From positions 1 to 64,000 of the forward strand of contig JACZXQ010000004.1 of assembly GCA_022571515.1 (NCBI GenBank): a DNA stretch of 64,000 nt, read 5' to 3'. The stretch is from Gemmatimonadota bacterium (GTDB lineage Bacteria > Gemmatimonadota > Gemmatimonadetes > Longimicrobiales > Gaopeijiaceae). The position numbers and the translations under genes were made by a program. Shown here piece after piece: positions 1 to 7,839 of this stretch. Within the stretch, counting starts at the first letter, position 1, and each line of letters starts with the position of its first letter. Under the pieces are notes generated by a model. It was given only the letters and a program-made list of their open reading frames with translations. It was not told the origin of the DNA and searched no databases.

Positions 1-1
1 C

Positions 2-151
2 CGATGCCAATTGCTGCCGAGTATACGTGACGGAGAACGGATTCGGCAGAGCGCCCTCCGCACGGAGAATCCAGCAGGCGCTGGCGACCTCCTGAAGGCG
101 GTGTCGGTCGATCGCTTTGCATCCCACACCGGGCTCATGTTCCTCGAATGA
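2..151 (+). CDS. 3' end of an unidentified gene (partial, runs off the left edge)
   Basis: Frame 2 is open from the left edge to a TGA at 149-151 (49 codons). That TGA overlaps the ATG of the following merR gene as ATGA, the same coupling seen between many gene pairs in this window, and this is the main reason to believe the frame. The visible peptide is rich in Arg, Ala and Gly and ends in GLMFLE. I do not recognise the family. Frame 3 is open only to position 95, so it is less likely. Confidence 0.4.
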   Translation, partial: RCQLLPSIRDGERIRQSALRTENPAGAGDLLKAVSVDRFASHTGLMFLE

Positions 152-573
152 CTCAACGCGACAGCCTCAGGATCGGGAAGCTCGCTGACGCGGCCGGCGT
201 CAGCGTTGAGACGGTTCGGTTCTACGAGCGCCGATCGCTGGTCCCAGCCCCCCCTCGCACACCGTCCGGATACCGACAGTTTCCGCCCGAGACCGTGGAA
301 CGCATCCGCTTCATTCGCAGAGCGCAGGTGCTGGGGTTCACCCTGGCGGAGATTCGCGAACTCCTGGAGCTGCGGGCGCAGGACGCCGAGGCCTGTAGCT
401 CGGTAGAGACCAAAGCTCGTGCCAAGCTCGAAGACGTTCAGATGAAGATCGACGAACTCCAGCGGATTGCGAGCGCACTCAACAAGCTGGTGGCCTCCTG
501 CGAGGCTCGCGAACCCACAGGCGATTGCCCGATTCTCAGTGAGTTCGAGGGGGATTTGCCGGGGAGCTCCTAG
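148..573 (+). CDS. MerR-family metal-responsive transcriptional regulator
   Basis: This 141-residue protein has the MerR layout. An N-terminal winged helix-turn-helix (about residues 8-75) carries the family signature VETVRFYERRSL, followed by a dimerisation helix (about 80-115) and a C-terminal metal loop. Cysteines fall at 83, 118 and 127, the last in a CPI motif. Their 35- and 9-residue spacing is that of the three mercury-binding cysteines of classical MerR (Cys82/117/126). It should therefore sense a thiophilic metal, Hg(II) being the best guess, and twist a long-spacer promoter. No merT, merP or merA gene follows, so its target is unknown; it may control the gene cut by the left edge. 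The ATG overlaps the upstream stop. Confidence 0.85.
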   Translation: MTQRDSLRIGKLADAAGVSVETVRFYERRSLVPAPPRTPSGYRQFPPETVERIRFIRRAQVLGFTLAEIRELLELRAQDAEACSSVETKARAKLEDVQMKIDELQRIASALNKLVASCEAREPTGDCPILSEFEGDLPGSS

Positions 574-773
574 ACATCCTCAGGAAGTGACGGTTCTTCC
601 CGTCAACAGTGCGCGACGAGGTCGGAGCGGTCCTCCGGGATATGGCGGGCTGTGACATGCCCCCGGCTTGACCGTGCCAGCGGCGCATCCTATCGTCGAT
701 CCGCCCCCCCCCAGACGGCTGCTGTTCCTACCGAGTTCCGTCACCGCCCTTGGGCGGAAAGGAGGCGTGAGTC

Positions 774-2924
774 ATGACCAAGACCAGCGAAACCCTTTCA
801 CCGCCGCCGCCGCACACCGATGACTTCGACGACGTGTTCAACGAAGAGTTGAAGCGGATGGGAAAGACGAGGGGAGACCGACTCACTGGATTGGGTCTCT
901 CTGGGGGTGGCATTCGGTCCGCGTCCTTCGGCCTGGGGGTTCTTCAGGCCCTTCATCGGTTTGGGAGGATCGACGACCTCGACTACCTCTCCTCGGTGTC
1001 CGGAGGAGGATACATCGCCTCGTCCTTCACGTGGTTTCGTAGCCTGGGCCAAGGAGGGTTCCCCTTTGGGAAAGCGGGCTCCGGAAGCCGCGTATCGGCA
1101 AAGGGACCCGCCCGGGAAAGCGCAGATCATAAGGCCGAGGACCCCAACGCGGTGTTGGACTACATCCGACAGCATGGAGACTACCTAACGCCCACCCCAG
1201 GCATGAACGCCATGTCTCTCTTCGGAGTCGTGATGCGTGGAATGATCGTGTCGCTGTTCGTGTACGTGGGGCTGCTTACGTCGGCGTTCATGGCCATTAT
1301 GGCCATAGGTGCCTTCGAGCCAAGCACAGCCTCGAGTCTCCCTCTAATCAATCTCAATCTGAGCCTACAGCTCAATGCCGTCCTCTGGCTCGCCGTAGTT
1401 GGACTGGGGGTTATGGTGATTTGGGCGCTCTTGTTCTCCATGCGCACCTGGATCCAGCGGTTTCATCTCTATGGATGGGTGCGGGGAGAGCAGGCCTCCT
1501 CCGGAAACGCCTGGTCGATCATCGTTCTGCTAGGGGTTGTGGGGCTCATTCCCATCGCGATCGCCGAGGCTGGGGGGTACTTCAACGGGTGGTCCGCAGG
1601 GGGGGCAGGGATCGCCGGCAGTATCATGGCGTTTCTCGAATTTCGTGCCCAGCACGCGGAAAAGTCTTCCAGTCCGTTTCTTGGTGCAGCCCGGGTTACG
1701 CTGGGCGCCCTTGCCCTTGCCTACGGCGTTCTCATGGGAGCCTACTTGGCTGCCTCTGCACTGGTGCAATCCAACGGTGGGTTCATGGGGACTCCAATGG
1801 CCGCGGGGGCTGCCCTACTCGCAGCAGCACTCGTGGTCGGATTCGTGGTGGACACGAATCAATCCGGCCTCCACAGGATGTACCGGGACCGATTGATGGA
1901 GACGTTCATGCCCGATGAGCGCACGGTGGCGGCTGGGGTGTGGGGACCGGCAACAGGCGCGAATCTGGCCCCGCTGACCGAGATGTGTGCGAAGGGTTCG
2001 GATTACTGTCGGCCCTATCACATCGTCAACACCAACATCGTGTTGGTGGACTCGCAGCAATCGAAGTTCCGAGGCCGTGGGGGAGACAACTTCATCCTCG
2101 CCCCCTCGTATTGCGGGAGTGAGGCTACGGGGTGGCGGCGGACCGAGGCGTATCATCCCGTGGGAGGAGCTGCCACGATGACACTCGCGACTGCCATGGC
2201 GATTTCGGGCGCTGCGGTCAATCCACACACGGGAGTCGCGGGGAGAGGGCCGACCCGGGGCAAGTTGATGTCCATGCTGATGACACTCCTGAACTTGCGG
2301 CTCGGTTTTTGGGCCGACAATCCCAATAAAACACCCCGGGGGTGGCTACAACCCAACTATATATTCCCCGGCCTCTTTCAGGGCTTGTTGGGCTTGGGGT
2401 TCAACGAGAAAAAAGGGACGATCGAATTGACCGACGGTGGGCACTTCGAGAACCTCGCCCTCTATGAGCTGGCTCGTCGCAAGCTCTCTCACATCATCAT
2501 CGTCGACGCCGGCGCCGACAAGGGTTTTCAGTTCTCGGACCTGGCCAACGCGGTGGAGAAGATCCGGGTGGACTTCGGGTACACCGTGCAATTCGATGAT
2601 GACAGAGAGCTGGAGTCGATCTTACCGGGGTCGGGACCGTCCGACGACGTACTTCCAAAGAAAGACATTGCTGAGCGGGGGCACGCGGTTGCCAGAATAT
2701 GGTACGATGACACGGAGAGCGGTGAGCTGTGGTACCTCAAGTCCACGCTGGTGGCGGACCTCCCCGCGGATGTCGTGGGATACAAGAAGAGTGACGACGA
2801 TTTCCCCGATCAATCCACGGCCGACCAGTTCTTCGGAGAGCGCCAGTTCGAGGCCTATCGTGAGCTGGGCTACCAACTGGGGAAGCGCATGCTCTCGGAT
2901 GAGGAGAAAAGAGGTCGTGGATGA
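774..2924 (+). CDS. Patatin-like phospholipase with an internal membrane region
   Basis: The 716-residue protein starts with an ATG behind a strong GGAGG ribosome site. Near residue 45 it has the Gly-rich oxyanion-hole motif SGGGIRS. Near residue 78 it has SVSGGGY, corresponding to the nucleophile elbow with Ser in place of the usual first Gly. The catalytic Asp motif TDGGHFENLAL lies near residue 553. Between these halves (about 155-365) there are five or six hydrophobic helices, so the hydrolase appears split around a membrane domain. The family hydrolyses acyl esters of phospholipids; the substrate here is unknown. It is flanked by merR upstream and tRNA genes downstream and appears monocistronic. 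The lipase-fold call is firm; the phospholipase activity is inferred. Confidence 0.8.
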   Translation: MTKTSETLSPPPPHTDDFDDVFNEELKRMGKTRGDRLTGLGLSGGGIRSASFGLGVLQALHRFGRIDDLDYLSSVSGGGYIASSFTWFRSLGQGGFPFGKAGSGSRVSAKGPARESADHKAEDPNAVLDYIRQHGDYLTPTPGMNAMSLFGVVMRGMIVSLFVYVGLLTSAFMAIMAIGAFEPSTASSLPLINLNLSLQLNAVLWLAVVGLGVMVIWALLFSMRTWIQRFHLYGWVRGEQASSGNAWSIIVLLGVVGLIPIAIAEAGGYFNGWSAGGAGIAGSIMAFLEFRAQHAEKSSSPFLGAARVTLGALALAYGVLMGAYLAASALVQSNGGFMGTPMAAGAALLAAALVVGFVVDTNQSGLHRMYRDRLMETFMPDERTVAAGVWGPATGANLAPLTEMCAKGSDYCRPYHIVNTNIVLVDSQQSKFRGRGGDNFILAPSYCGSEATGWRRTEAYHPVGGAATMTLATAMAISGAAVNPHTGVAGRGPTRGKLMSMLMTLLNLRLGFWADNPNKTPRGWLQPNYIFPGLFQGLLGLGFNEKKGTIELTDGGHFENLALYELARRKLSHIIIVDAGADKGFQFSDLANAVEKIRVDFGYTVQFDDDRELESILPGSGPSDDVLPKKDIAERGHAVARIWYDDTESGELWYLKSTLVADLPADVVGYKKSDDDFPDQSTADQFFGERQFEAYRELGYQLGKRMLSDEEKRGRG

Positions 2925-3133
2925 GGCTGGGGCGATGTGACGAAAGCCCTTCCGGGAAGCGACATGGGAGAGCCAGTCCCAGAGAAACCCCTCACTCAGA
3001 GAGTAGGAGGTGGAACTAAAGAGCGGTCCTAGTAGCACTTCGGCCGCACTGCGGATACCATCTGTGCGCCTCGGCTCGAACCTGCGGTTCGCCTCCGGGC
3101 GGCGAAAACTCATTGGTCTTCGACTTTCTTTAG

Positions 3134-3205
3134 AGGCGCCGCCCGGATTCGAACCGGGGAATAAAGGCTTTGCAGGCCTCTGCCTTACCACTTGGCTACG
3201 GCGCC
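3134..3205 (-). tRNA. tRNA-Cys(GCA)
   Basis: The minus strand folds as a 72-nt cloverleaf. A 7-bp acceptor stem is formed by 3205-3199 with 3141-3135. The D-loop carries AGTGGTA, the anticodon GCA is at 3173-3171, and the T-loop is GTTCGAATC. The discriminator base is U, as expected for cysteine tRNA. CCA is not encoded. It lies just downstream of tRNA-Gly, with a hairpin between the two. Confidence 0.95.
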
Positions 3206-3210
3206 AACAG

Positions 3211-3237
3211 AAAAAAGGGGCGAATCGCCCCTTTTTT
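3211..3237. terminator. Symmetrical hairpin between the two tRNA genes, bidirectional terminator-like
   Basis: A run of six A, then GGGGCGA, one central A, TCGCCCC and six T form a near-perfect palindrome. On either strand it gives a GC stem followed by a U-run. It sits between tRNA-Gly (transcribed first) and tRNA-Cys, both on the minus strand, so either tRNA-Cys has its own promoter or the hairpin acts as a partial terminator or processing signal. Confidence 0.7.
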
Positions 3238-3241
3238 CCAG

Positions 3242-3314
<73 letters not shown>

Positions 3315-3544
3315 AACAGAAAGGGTGCCCGGGCTACCCACCAGGGCAGAGTCAGATCCCCCAGACACCCTCGATATGTGCATGAAAGTGTAGGAACGCC
3401 CTGCGGGAGTGTCAAGTTCCCACCGACCGCCGAGGCAGTTATGTTCGGGGCCGAATCCAACCGGCGACGAGGGAATACTTGGGAGAATCGCACGACAGGG
3501 AATGTAGCGCTGCGGCGCGGAATAGGCTCGTGCCTGATTTGCGC

Positions 3545-5167
3545 ATGCCTGCCCGTCTGGTCCCCACAGCGGCCGCCTGGGCGCTGCTCTTGTGTGCACT
3601 GTTCAACGCCGGGGCATCGCAGGCCCAGGAAGTGAGCGGGCCGATCCTTCCCGGCGGGACCCTACGCCTGGACATAAAGCCGACCTTCACGTTCTGGGAC
3701 TCGCGGTTCGGGGAGCGCACCCTGAACGGCGTCCTGGTCGAGGAGGAGGAGCCGCTGGGCTTTGACTTCTCCGACGCCGCCGCCGGCACGCGCCTCTTTC
3801 CCACGCTTCAGAGCCTCCAAGATGCTCTGAATATCGCCCTTCCAGGAGGCACCTCGCCGATCCGCTTCGGGCGGACAAACGTGCTCGTGACTCAGAGCGA
3901 GGTCCGGGTTCCGATTCGGCTCGACATGGGCGTCACGGACTGGTTTAGCGTGGGTGTGATGGTGCCGCTCACGAAACGCCGGAGCGAGGTGGCATTCGGG
4001 GTGACTCCGGATTCAGCCAACATCGGCCTCTCGCCCATTGGAAGTTCGCCGGCGCAGGTGACCGATTTTCTGAACCGTCTCAATAACGCCGTGGCAGCCT
4101 TGACGCAGGTGACCATCGACATCTGCCAGGCACAGGGCTCCGGCTCCGTCGGGTGCCTGGAGGCCCAGACCCTCCTGAACGAAGGATCGCTCTTCCATTC
4201 GGCCATCAGCGACGCCTACGACGTCCGCAGCGGGGGGTTTCCACTCACTGGCAGCTCACTCGGAGATGCGCTCGTTCAGCGCGTCGCCGCTCTCGGCCAG
4301 GCCTTCACTGACCTAGGCGTGGGTGGCTTCCCCACGGCCGTCCCCCTGTCGACTTTGCCCTTTACGGCAGAGGCCTTCCAGGAACTGATCACCGACGCTC
4401 GGTTTGGTGTAGAGGGTGATCCTTTCGAGTTGTTCCAGAGCCCGTGGGAGATCGGCGACATCGAGGTGTTCGGGCACGTTCGACTTCTCGAGGGAAGCAC
4501 TGCGGCGGGGCGGGAAAACCCCGCCTCGGGCATTCATTATGAGGTGGGCGCAGGAGCGCTCGTCCGTCTAGGAACGGGCACTCCCGATCTGGACCAGAAC
4601 TTCCTCGACCTGGGCAGCGGAGAAGGCCATACCGATCTCGAGGTGCAAGGGTTCGCCGGTGCCCGCTTCGGAACCCGGCTGGGAGCTTGGCTGGACGTGC
4701 GCTACGGGATCCAGGGCACTACGGAGCTCTTCAGGCGGGCTGAGACCCCCGACCGCGGGTTCGCGGCGCTCACGACGCGCACACCGGTTCGGTGGACACC
4801 GGGCAATTACCTCGAAGTGCGTCTGACTCCTCGGCTTCACATCACCGATGTGGTTTCTCTGGCGCTCGATTTTCGGCATTTCTCGAAGGCCCGGGACAAG
4901 TATCGGCGCCTAACGGTCGCCGACAGCTTGAACATCCCACTGGGAGGTGACCCGGCACTTCTCGAATTCGAGACGGAGCAGTCGGTACAGGAATTCGGGG
5001 TGGGCCTAGTGTATTCCACCATGGCGGCACGGCGCGCCGGGAAGACCGACAAGGCAGTCGAATTCAGCCTCCTGTTCCGCGCGGCCCGGTCGGGAAGCGG
5101 CGGCCGGACGCCGAAGACCTCGATGGTCCAGGTGGGATTTCGGTGGTTCCGAAGCTTCTGGGACTGA
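3545..5167 (+). CDS. Predicted secreted outer-membrane beta-barrel protein of unknown function
   Basis: The ATG at 3545 is chosen because it begins a good signal peptide: MPAR, a hydrophobic core AAAWALLLCAL, then ASQAQ at the cleavage region. The open frame extends upstream to a TTG, but that would bury the signal sequence. The 540-residue product has alternating beta-type stretches and ends in an aromatic-rich segment (FRWFRSFWD), like outer-membrane barrels. A central helical or loop region of about 100 residues (roughly 145-245) has two Cys. I do not recognise a named family. It converges with recN; the two genes end within 3 bp of each other. Confidence 0.6.
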   Translation: MPARLVPTAAAWALLLCALFNAGASQAQEVSGPILPGGTLRLDIKPTFTFWDSRFGERTLNGVLVEEEEPLGFDFSDAAAGTRLFPTLQSLQDALNIALPGGTSPIRFGRTNVLVTQSEVRVPIRLDMGVTDWFSVGVMVPLTKRRSEVAFGVTPDSANIGLSPIGSSPAQVTDFLNRLNNAVAALTQVTIDICQAQGSGSVGCLEAQTLLNEGSLFHSAISDAYDVRSGGFPLTGSSLGDALVQRVAALGQAFTDLGVGGFPTAVPLSTLPFTAEAFQELITDARFGVEGDPFELFQSPWEIGDIEVFGHVRLLEGSTAAGRENPASGIHYEVGAGALVRLGTGTPDLDQNFLDLGSGEGHTDLEVQGFAGARFGTRLGAWLDVRYGIQGTTELFRRAETPDRGFAALTTRTPVRWTPGNYLEVRLTPRLHITDVVSLALDFRHFSKARDKYRRLTVADSLNIPLGGDPALLEFETEQSVQEFGVGLVYSTMAARRAGKTDKAVEFSLLFRAARSGSGGRTPKTSMVQVGFRWFRSFWD

Positions 5168-5169
5168 CG

Positions 5170-6843
5170 CTAGAGGGCTGTTGAAGGAGCGTGTAGAAGC
5201 TCGCGAGCATGATCCCGCGAGGTGCTCGAGTCGGGATCCCCGCCAAGCATTCTGGCGATCTCCCGAATCCGCTCCTCGCCGTCCAATTCGCCTACGCGGG
5301 TCGCCGCCACACCCCCTCGCTCCAGCTTCTCCACCAACACGTGATGGTTCGCACGGGATGCGATCTGCGGCAGATGCGTGATCACGAATACCTGATGTTC
5401 GCGGGCAACCTGGCTGAGCTTCTCCCCCACCTTTGTGGCTATCACGCCCCCGATCCCCGCGTCGATCTCGTCGAACACGAGGGTCGGGACCCGGTCGACG
5501 CTCGCAAGCACGGCCTTTATGGCCAGCATCACGCGTGACAGCTCGCCGCCACTCGCCACACGGGCTAGGGCCTTCGGTTCGAAGCCTGGGTTGAGCGAGA
5601 CCAGAAACTCCACGGTCTCGGCACCCGCGGCGGAGACGTCTTCCAGCGGGGTGATGCCCACTCGAAACTCCGCCCCGGGCATGCCCAACTCCGGCAGGAT
5701 TTCCTGGATGGCGGTCTGGAGCTTGGCGGCTGCCGCAGTCCGAGCTTCCGTGAGCGTGGCCGCCTGCTCCTTCAGGGCCTTCCGCACCTTGACGATGCCG
5801 GCGCGAAGCTCGTCGAGCTCGACTCCGGCGCCATCCAACTGATCCAGCTCTGTCCGCAAATTCTCCCCACAGGTGATGACGTCTGCGAGTTCCGGCCCGT
5901 ATTTTCGCATGAGCCTGAACAGCAGGTCCTGCCGGGCACGCAAGCCCTCGAGCCGCCCGGGATCGTGCTCCACCTCACCGGCAAAGTCTCCGAGCCGCTG
6001 GCCGACATCGGAAACCGCATGGTAGGCTGCCTCCAACTCCCTTGCCGCACTTTCGAGAACCGGGTCGATCCCTGCCAGACGCTGCAGGACCCCTCCGAGA
6101 TCGGACAACTGATCGGACAGGGCCGACTCCCCACCGTACAACGCCTGGTGCAGAGCCTCGGCGTCCCTGACCAACTCCTCGGCGTGCTCGAGACGCTGGG
6201 CCTCCCTCTTGAGCGCCTCGTCTTCACCAGGGGCCAAATCCGCTTCCTCGATCTCCCCTAGCTGGAACCTCAGAAAATCCTCTCGGGCAGCCACCTCCCG
6301 GCGCGCGGCCTCACGCATTTCGAATCCGGCCTCCAACTCCCGGTGCTCGCCATGGAGGCGCCGGACCTCATGGGCCACATCCTCGGCACCGGCGAAGGCA
6401 TCCACAATGCCGCACTGCTCGGCGCGCCTGAGCAAATTCTGATGCTCGTGCTGCCCGTGAAGGGCGACGAGCCCCCGACCCAGTTCTCCTACCGCGCGGG
6501 CTGTGGTCGGTGATCCGTTGATCCAGGCTCGGTTGCGTCCCTCGGCCGCCACCTCACGACGCAGAATCAGGAGACCGTCCTCCGCCTCGAAGCCCATAGT
6601 CTCCAGATGCTCTCGCGCCACGGGCTCTTCTGAGACGTCGAATACCGCCTCCACCGAGGCCCTGGAGGCGCCGATGCGTACGACGTCGCTCGAGGCACGT
6701 CCACCGAGAAGAAGGGAAAGGGCGCCCACGATAATCGATTTCCCAGCCCCCGTCTCACCGGACAGGGCATTAAGCCCTGGGCCCACGTCGAGCGAAAGAT
6801 CGTCGATTACGGCGTAGTCCTGGATGCGCAACTCGATCAGCAT
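5170..6843 (-). CDS. recN: DNA repair protein RecN
   Basis: This is an SMC-like ATPase for double-strand-break repair. The 557-residue protein has Walker A GETGAGKS at 29-36, a long central coiled coil, and near the C-terminus the ABC signature ASGGELSRV followed by Walker B LVFDEIDAGIGG. Length matches the family (about 550). It is the last gene of the minus-strand run dxs-nadK-recN, 72 bp after nadK. Its last residues and TAG stop (5172-5170) lie within a sequence matching the terminal inverted repeat of the MITE-like element at 15 kb, so the C-terminal tail HAPSTAL looks element-derived. Confidence 0.97.
   Translation of the reverse strand: MLIELRIQDYAVIDDLSLDVGPGLNALSGETGAGKSIIVGALSLLLGGRASSDVVRIGASRASVEAVFDVSEEPVAREHLETMGFEAEDGLLILRREVAAEGRNRAWINGSPTTARAVGELGRGLVALHGQHEHQNLLRRAEQCGIVDAFAGAEDVAHEVRRLHGEHRELEAGFEMREAARREVAAREDFLRFQLGEIEEADLAPGEDEALKREAQRLEHAEELVRDAEALHQALYGGESALSDQLSDLGGVLQRLAGIDPVLESAARELEAAYHAVSDVGQRLGDFAGEVEHDPGRLEGLRARQDLLFRLMRKYGPELADVITCGENLRTELDQLDGAGVELDELRAGIVKVRKALKEQAATLTEARTAAAAKLQTAIQEILPELGMPGAEFRVGITPLEDVSAAGAETVEFLVSLNPGFEPKALARVASGGELSRVMLAIKAVLASVDRVPTLVFDEIDAGIGGVIATKVGEKLSQVAREHQVFVITHLPQIASRANHHVLVEKLERGGVAATRVGELDGEERIREIARMLGGDPDSSTSRDHARELLHAPSTAL
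5171..5191. repeat. Solo terminal inverted repeat overlapping the end of recN
   Basis: TA followed by GAGGGCTGTTGAAGGAGCG matches about 15 of the first 18 bases of the 30-bp terminal repeat of the element at 15018-15366. It is flanked by CTAG as in that element. No partner repeat was found nearby, so it may be a decayed or solo end. It supplies the recN stop codon. Confidence 0.5.
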
Positions 6844-6915
6844 CCGGCAATGTACTCCCTGGTAGCGGCGGCTTTCAATGGTGGCCTGGGACGCATGGGC
6901 GTTAGGCTCAACCGG

Positions 6916-7839
6916 TCAGCTAGGGTCCCCCGGACGGGCCGCCCAACTCAGCTTGCGACGAATCGTGGAGAAGAATGTTTGCCCAGTGAACCGCATGAGG
7001 GGAATTCGGATCTCGGAAGTGGTGATCCGCACCTCCCCCCCCTCCCCTACGGTCCGTTCAATTTGGCCGTCCGCCGTCACTATCAGGCTCCGGCTCTGCT
7101 CGAACGACCGAACGGATATCGAGCGATCGGCAGGGACGACCAAGGGCCGAATCGCCAGTGTGTGGGGGCAAACGGGAGTGACCAGGAAACACTCGACCGA
7201 CGGCATGACGATGGGTCCACCCGCCGAGAGCGAGTAGGCCGTGGAACCCGTTGGTGTCGACAGAACGACCCCGTCTCCGCTGAAGCTCCCGATCTCACTC
7301 CAGCCCTCCGCATCGTGGATCAAGAGGTCCAGCCGGCTCACGCGACCAACCTGGGGTTCGTGGATCATGAAGTCGTTCCACGCCACGAGCGTTTCGCCTT
7401 CGACACCATCGCTGTCGACCAAGCGGGCCTCCAGTGTAGAACGCCAGTCCAGAATGAAGCGGCCTTCCATCAACTGTGTGAGGCAATCTTCCATCTCCTG
7501 TTCGGGAGAGGCCGTGAGGAATCCCAGGTGACCAAGGTTGATTCCGAGGATTGGGATATTCTGGCCCGCTGTCAGTCGTCCTGCGCGCAAGATGGTCCCG
7601 TCACCGCCGAGCGCGAGCAGTAGGTCGACGGAGCCGTCCTCACCCAACTCCAGCTCGTGCGAGCCATCTGGGGCCAACGGAAGAATGGGCCCCTCGAAGA
7701 ACAACTCCAGGCCACGGGCTTCCGCCAGGTCTTTGAGGCGGTGCAAAACGCCGGAAGGGGAGGTGTCACTGAACCGGCCGATCACTCCAACCCGCCGAAA
7801 CGTCCGGTCGGACTCGGCGGCTCCGGATTCCTCCGTCAC
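6916..7839 (-). CDS. nadK: NAD kinase
   Basis: This enzyme phosphorylates NAD to NADP in the cytosol using ATP. The 307-residue protein has the catalytic GGDGT motif, the NLGHLGFL segment, and the NAD-binding TPTGSTAYSLSAGGPI motif, all diagnostic. The start is GTG at 7839-7837, overlapping the dxs TGA as GTGA, which implies translational coupling. NADPH supply fits its place next to the isoprenoid gene dxs. The first 15 residues are low-complexity and could be slightly mis-started. Confidence 0.96.
   Translation of the reverse strand: MTEESGAAESDRTFRRVGVIGRFSDTSPSGVLHRLKDLAEARGLELFFEGPILPLAPDGSHELELGEDGSVDLLLALGGDGTILRAGRLTAGQNIPILGINLGHLGFLTASPEQEMEDCLTQLMEGRFILDWRSTLEARLVDSDGVEGETLVAWNDFMIHEPQVGRVSRLDLLIHDAEGWSEIGSFSGDGVVLSTPTGSTAYSLSAGGPIVMPSVECFLVTPVCPHTLAIRPLVVPADRSISVRSFEQSRSLIVTADGQIERTVGEGGEVRITTSEIRIPLMRFTGQTFFSTIRRKLSWAARPGDPS

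Noticed and set aside
3067-3110. T-arm-like GGTTCGAGCC, possible third tRNA
   Set aside because: Only a simple hairpin (CGAACC-GCA-GGTTCG) forms; no acceptor, D or anticodon arms could be built.
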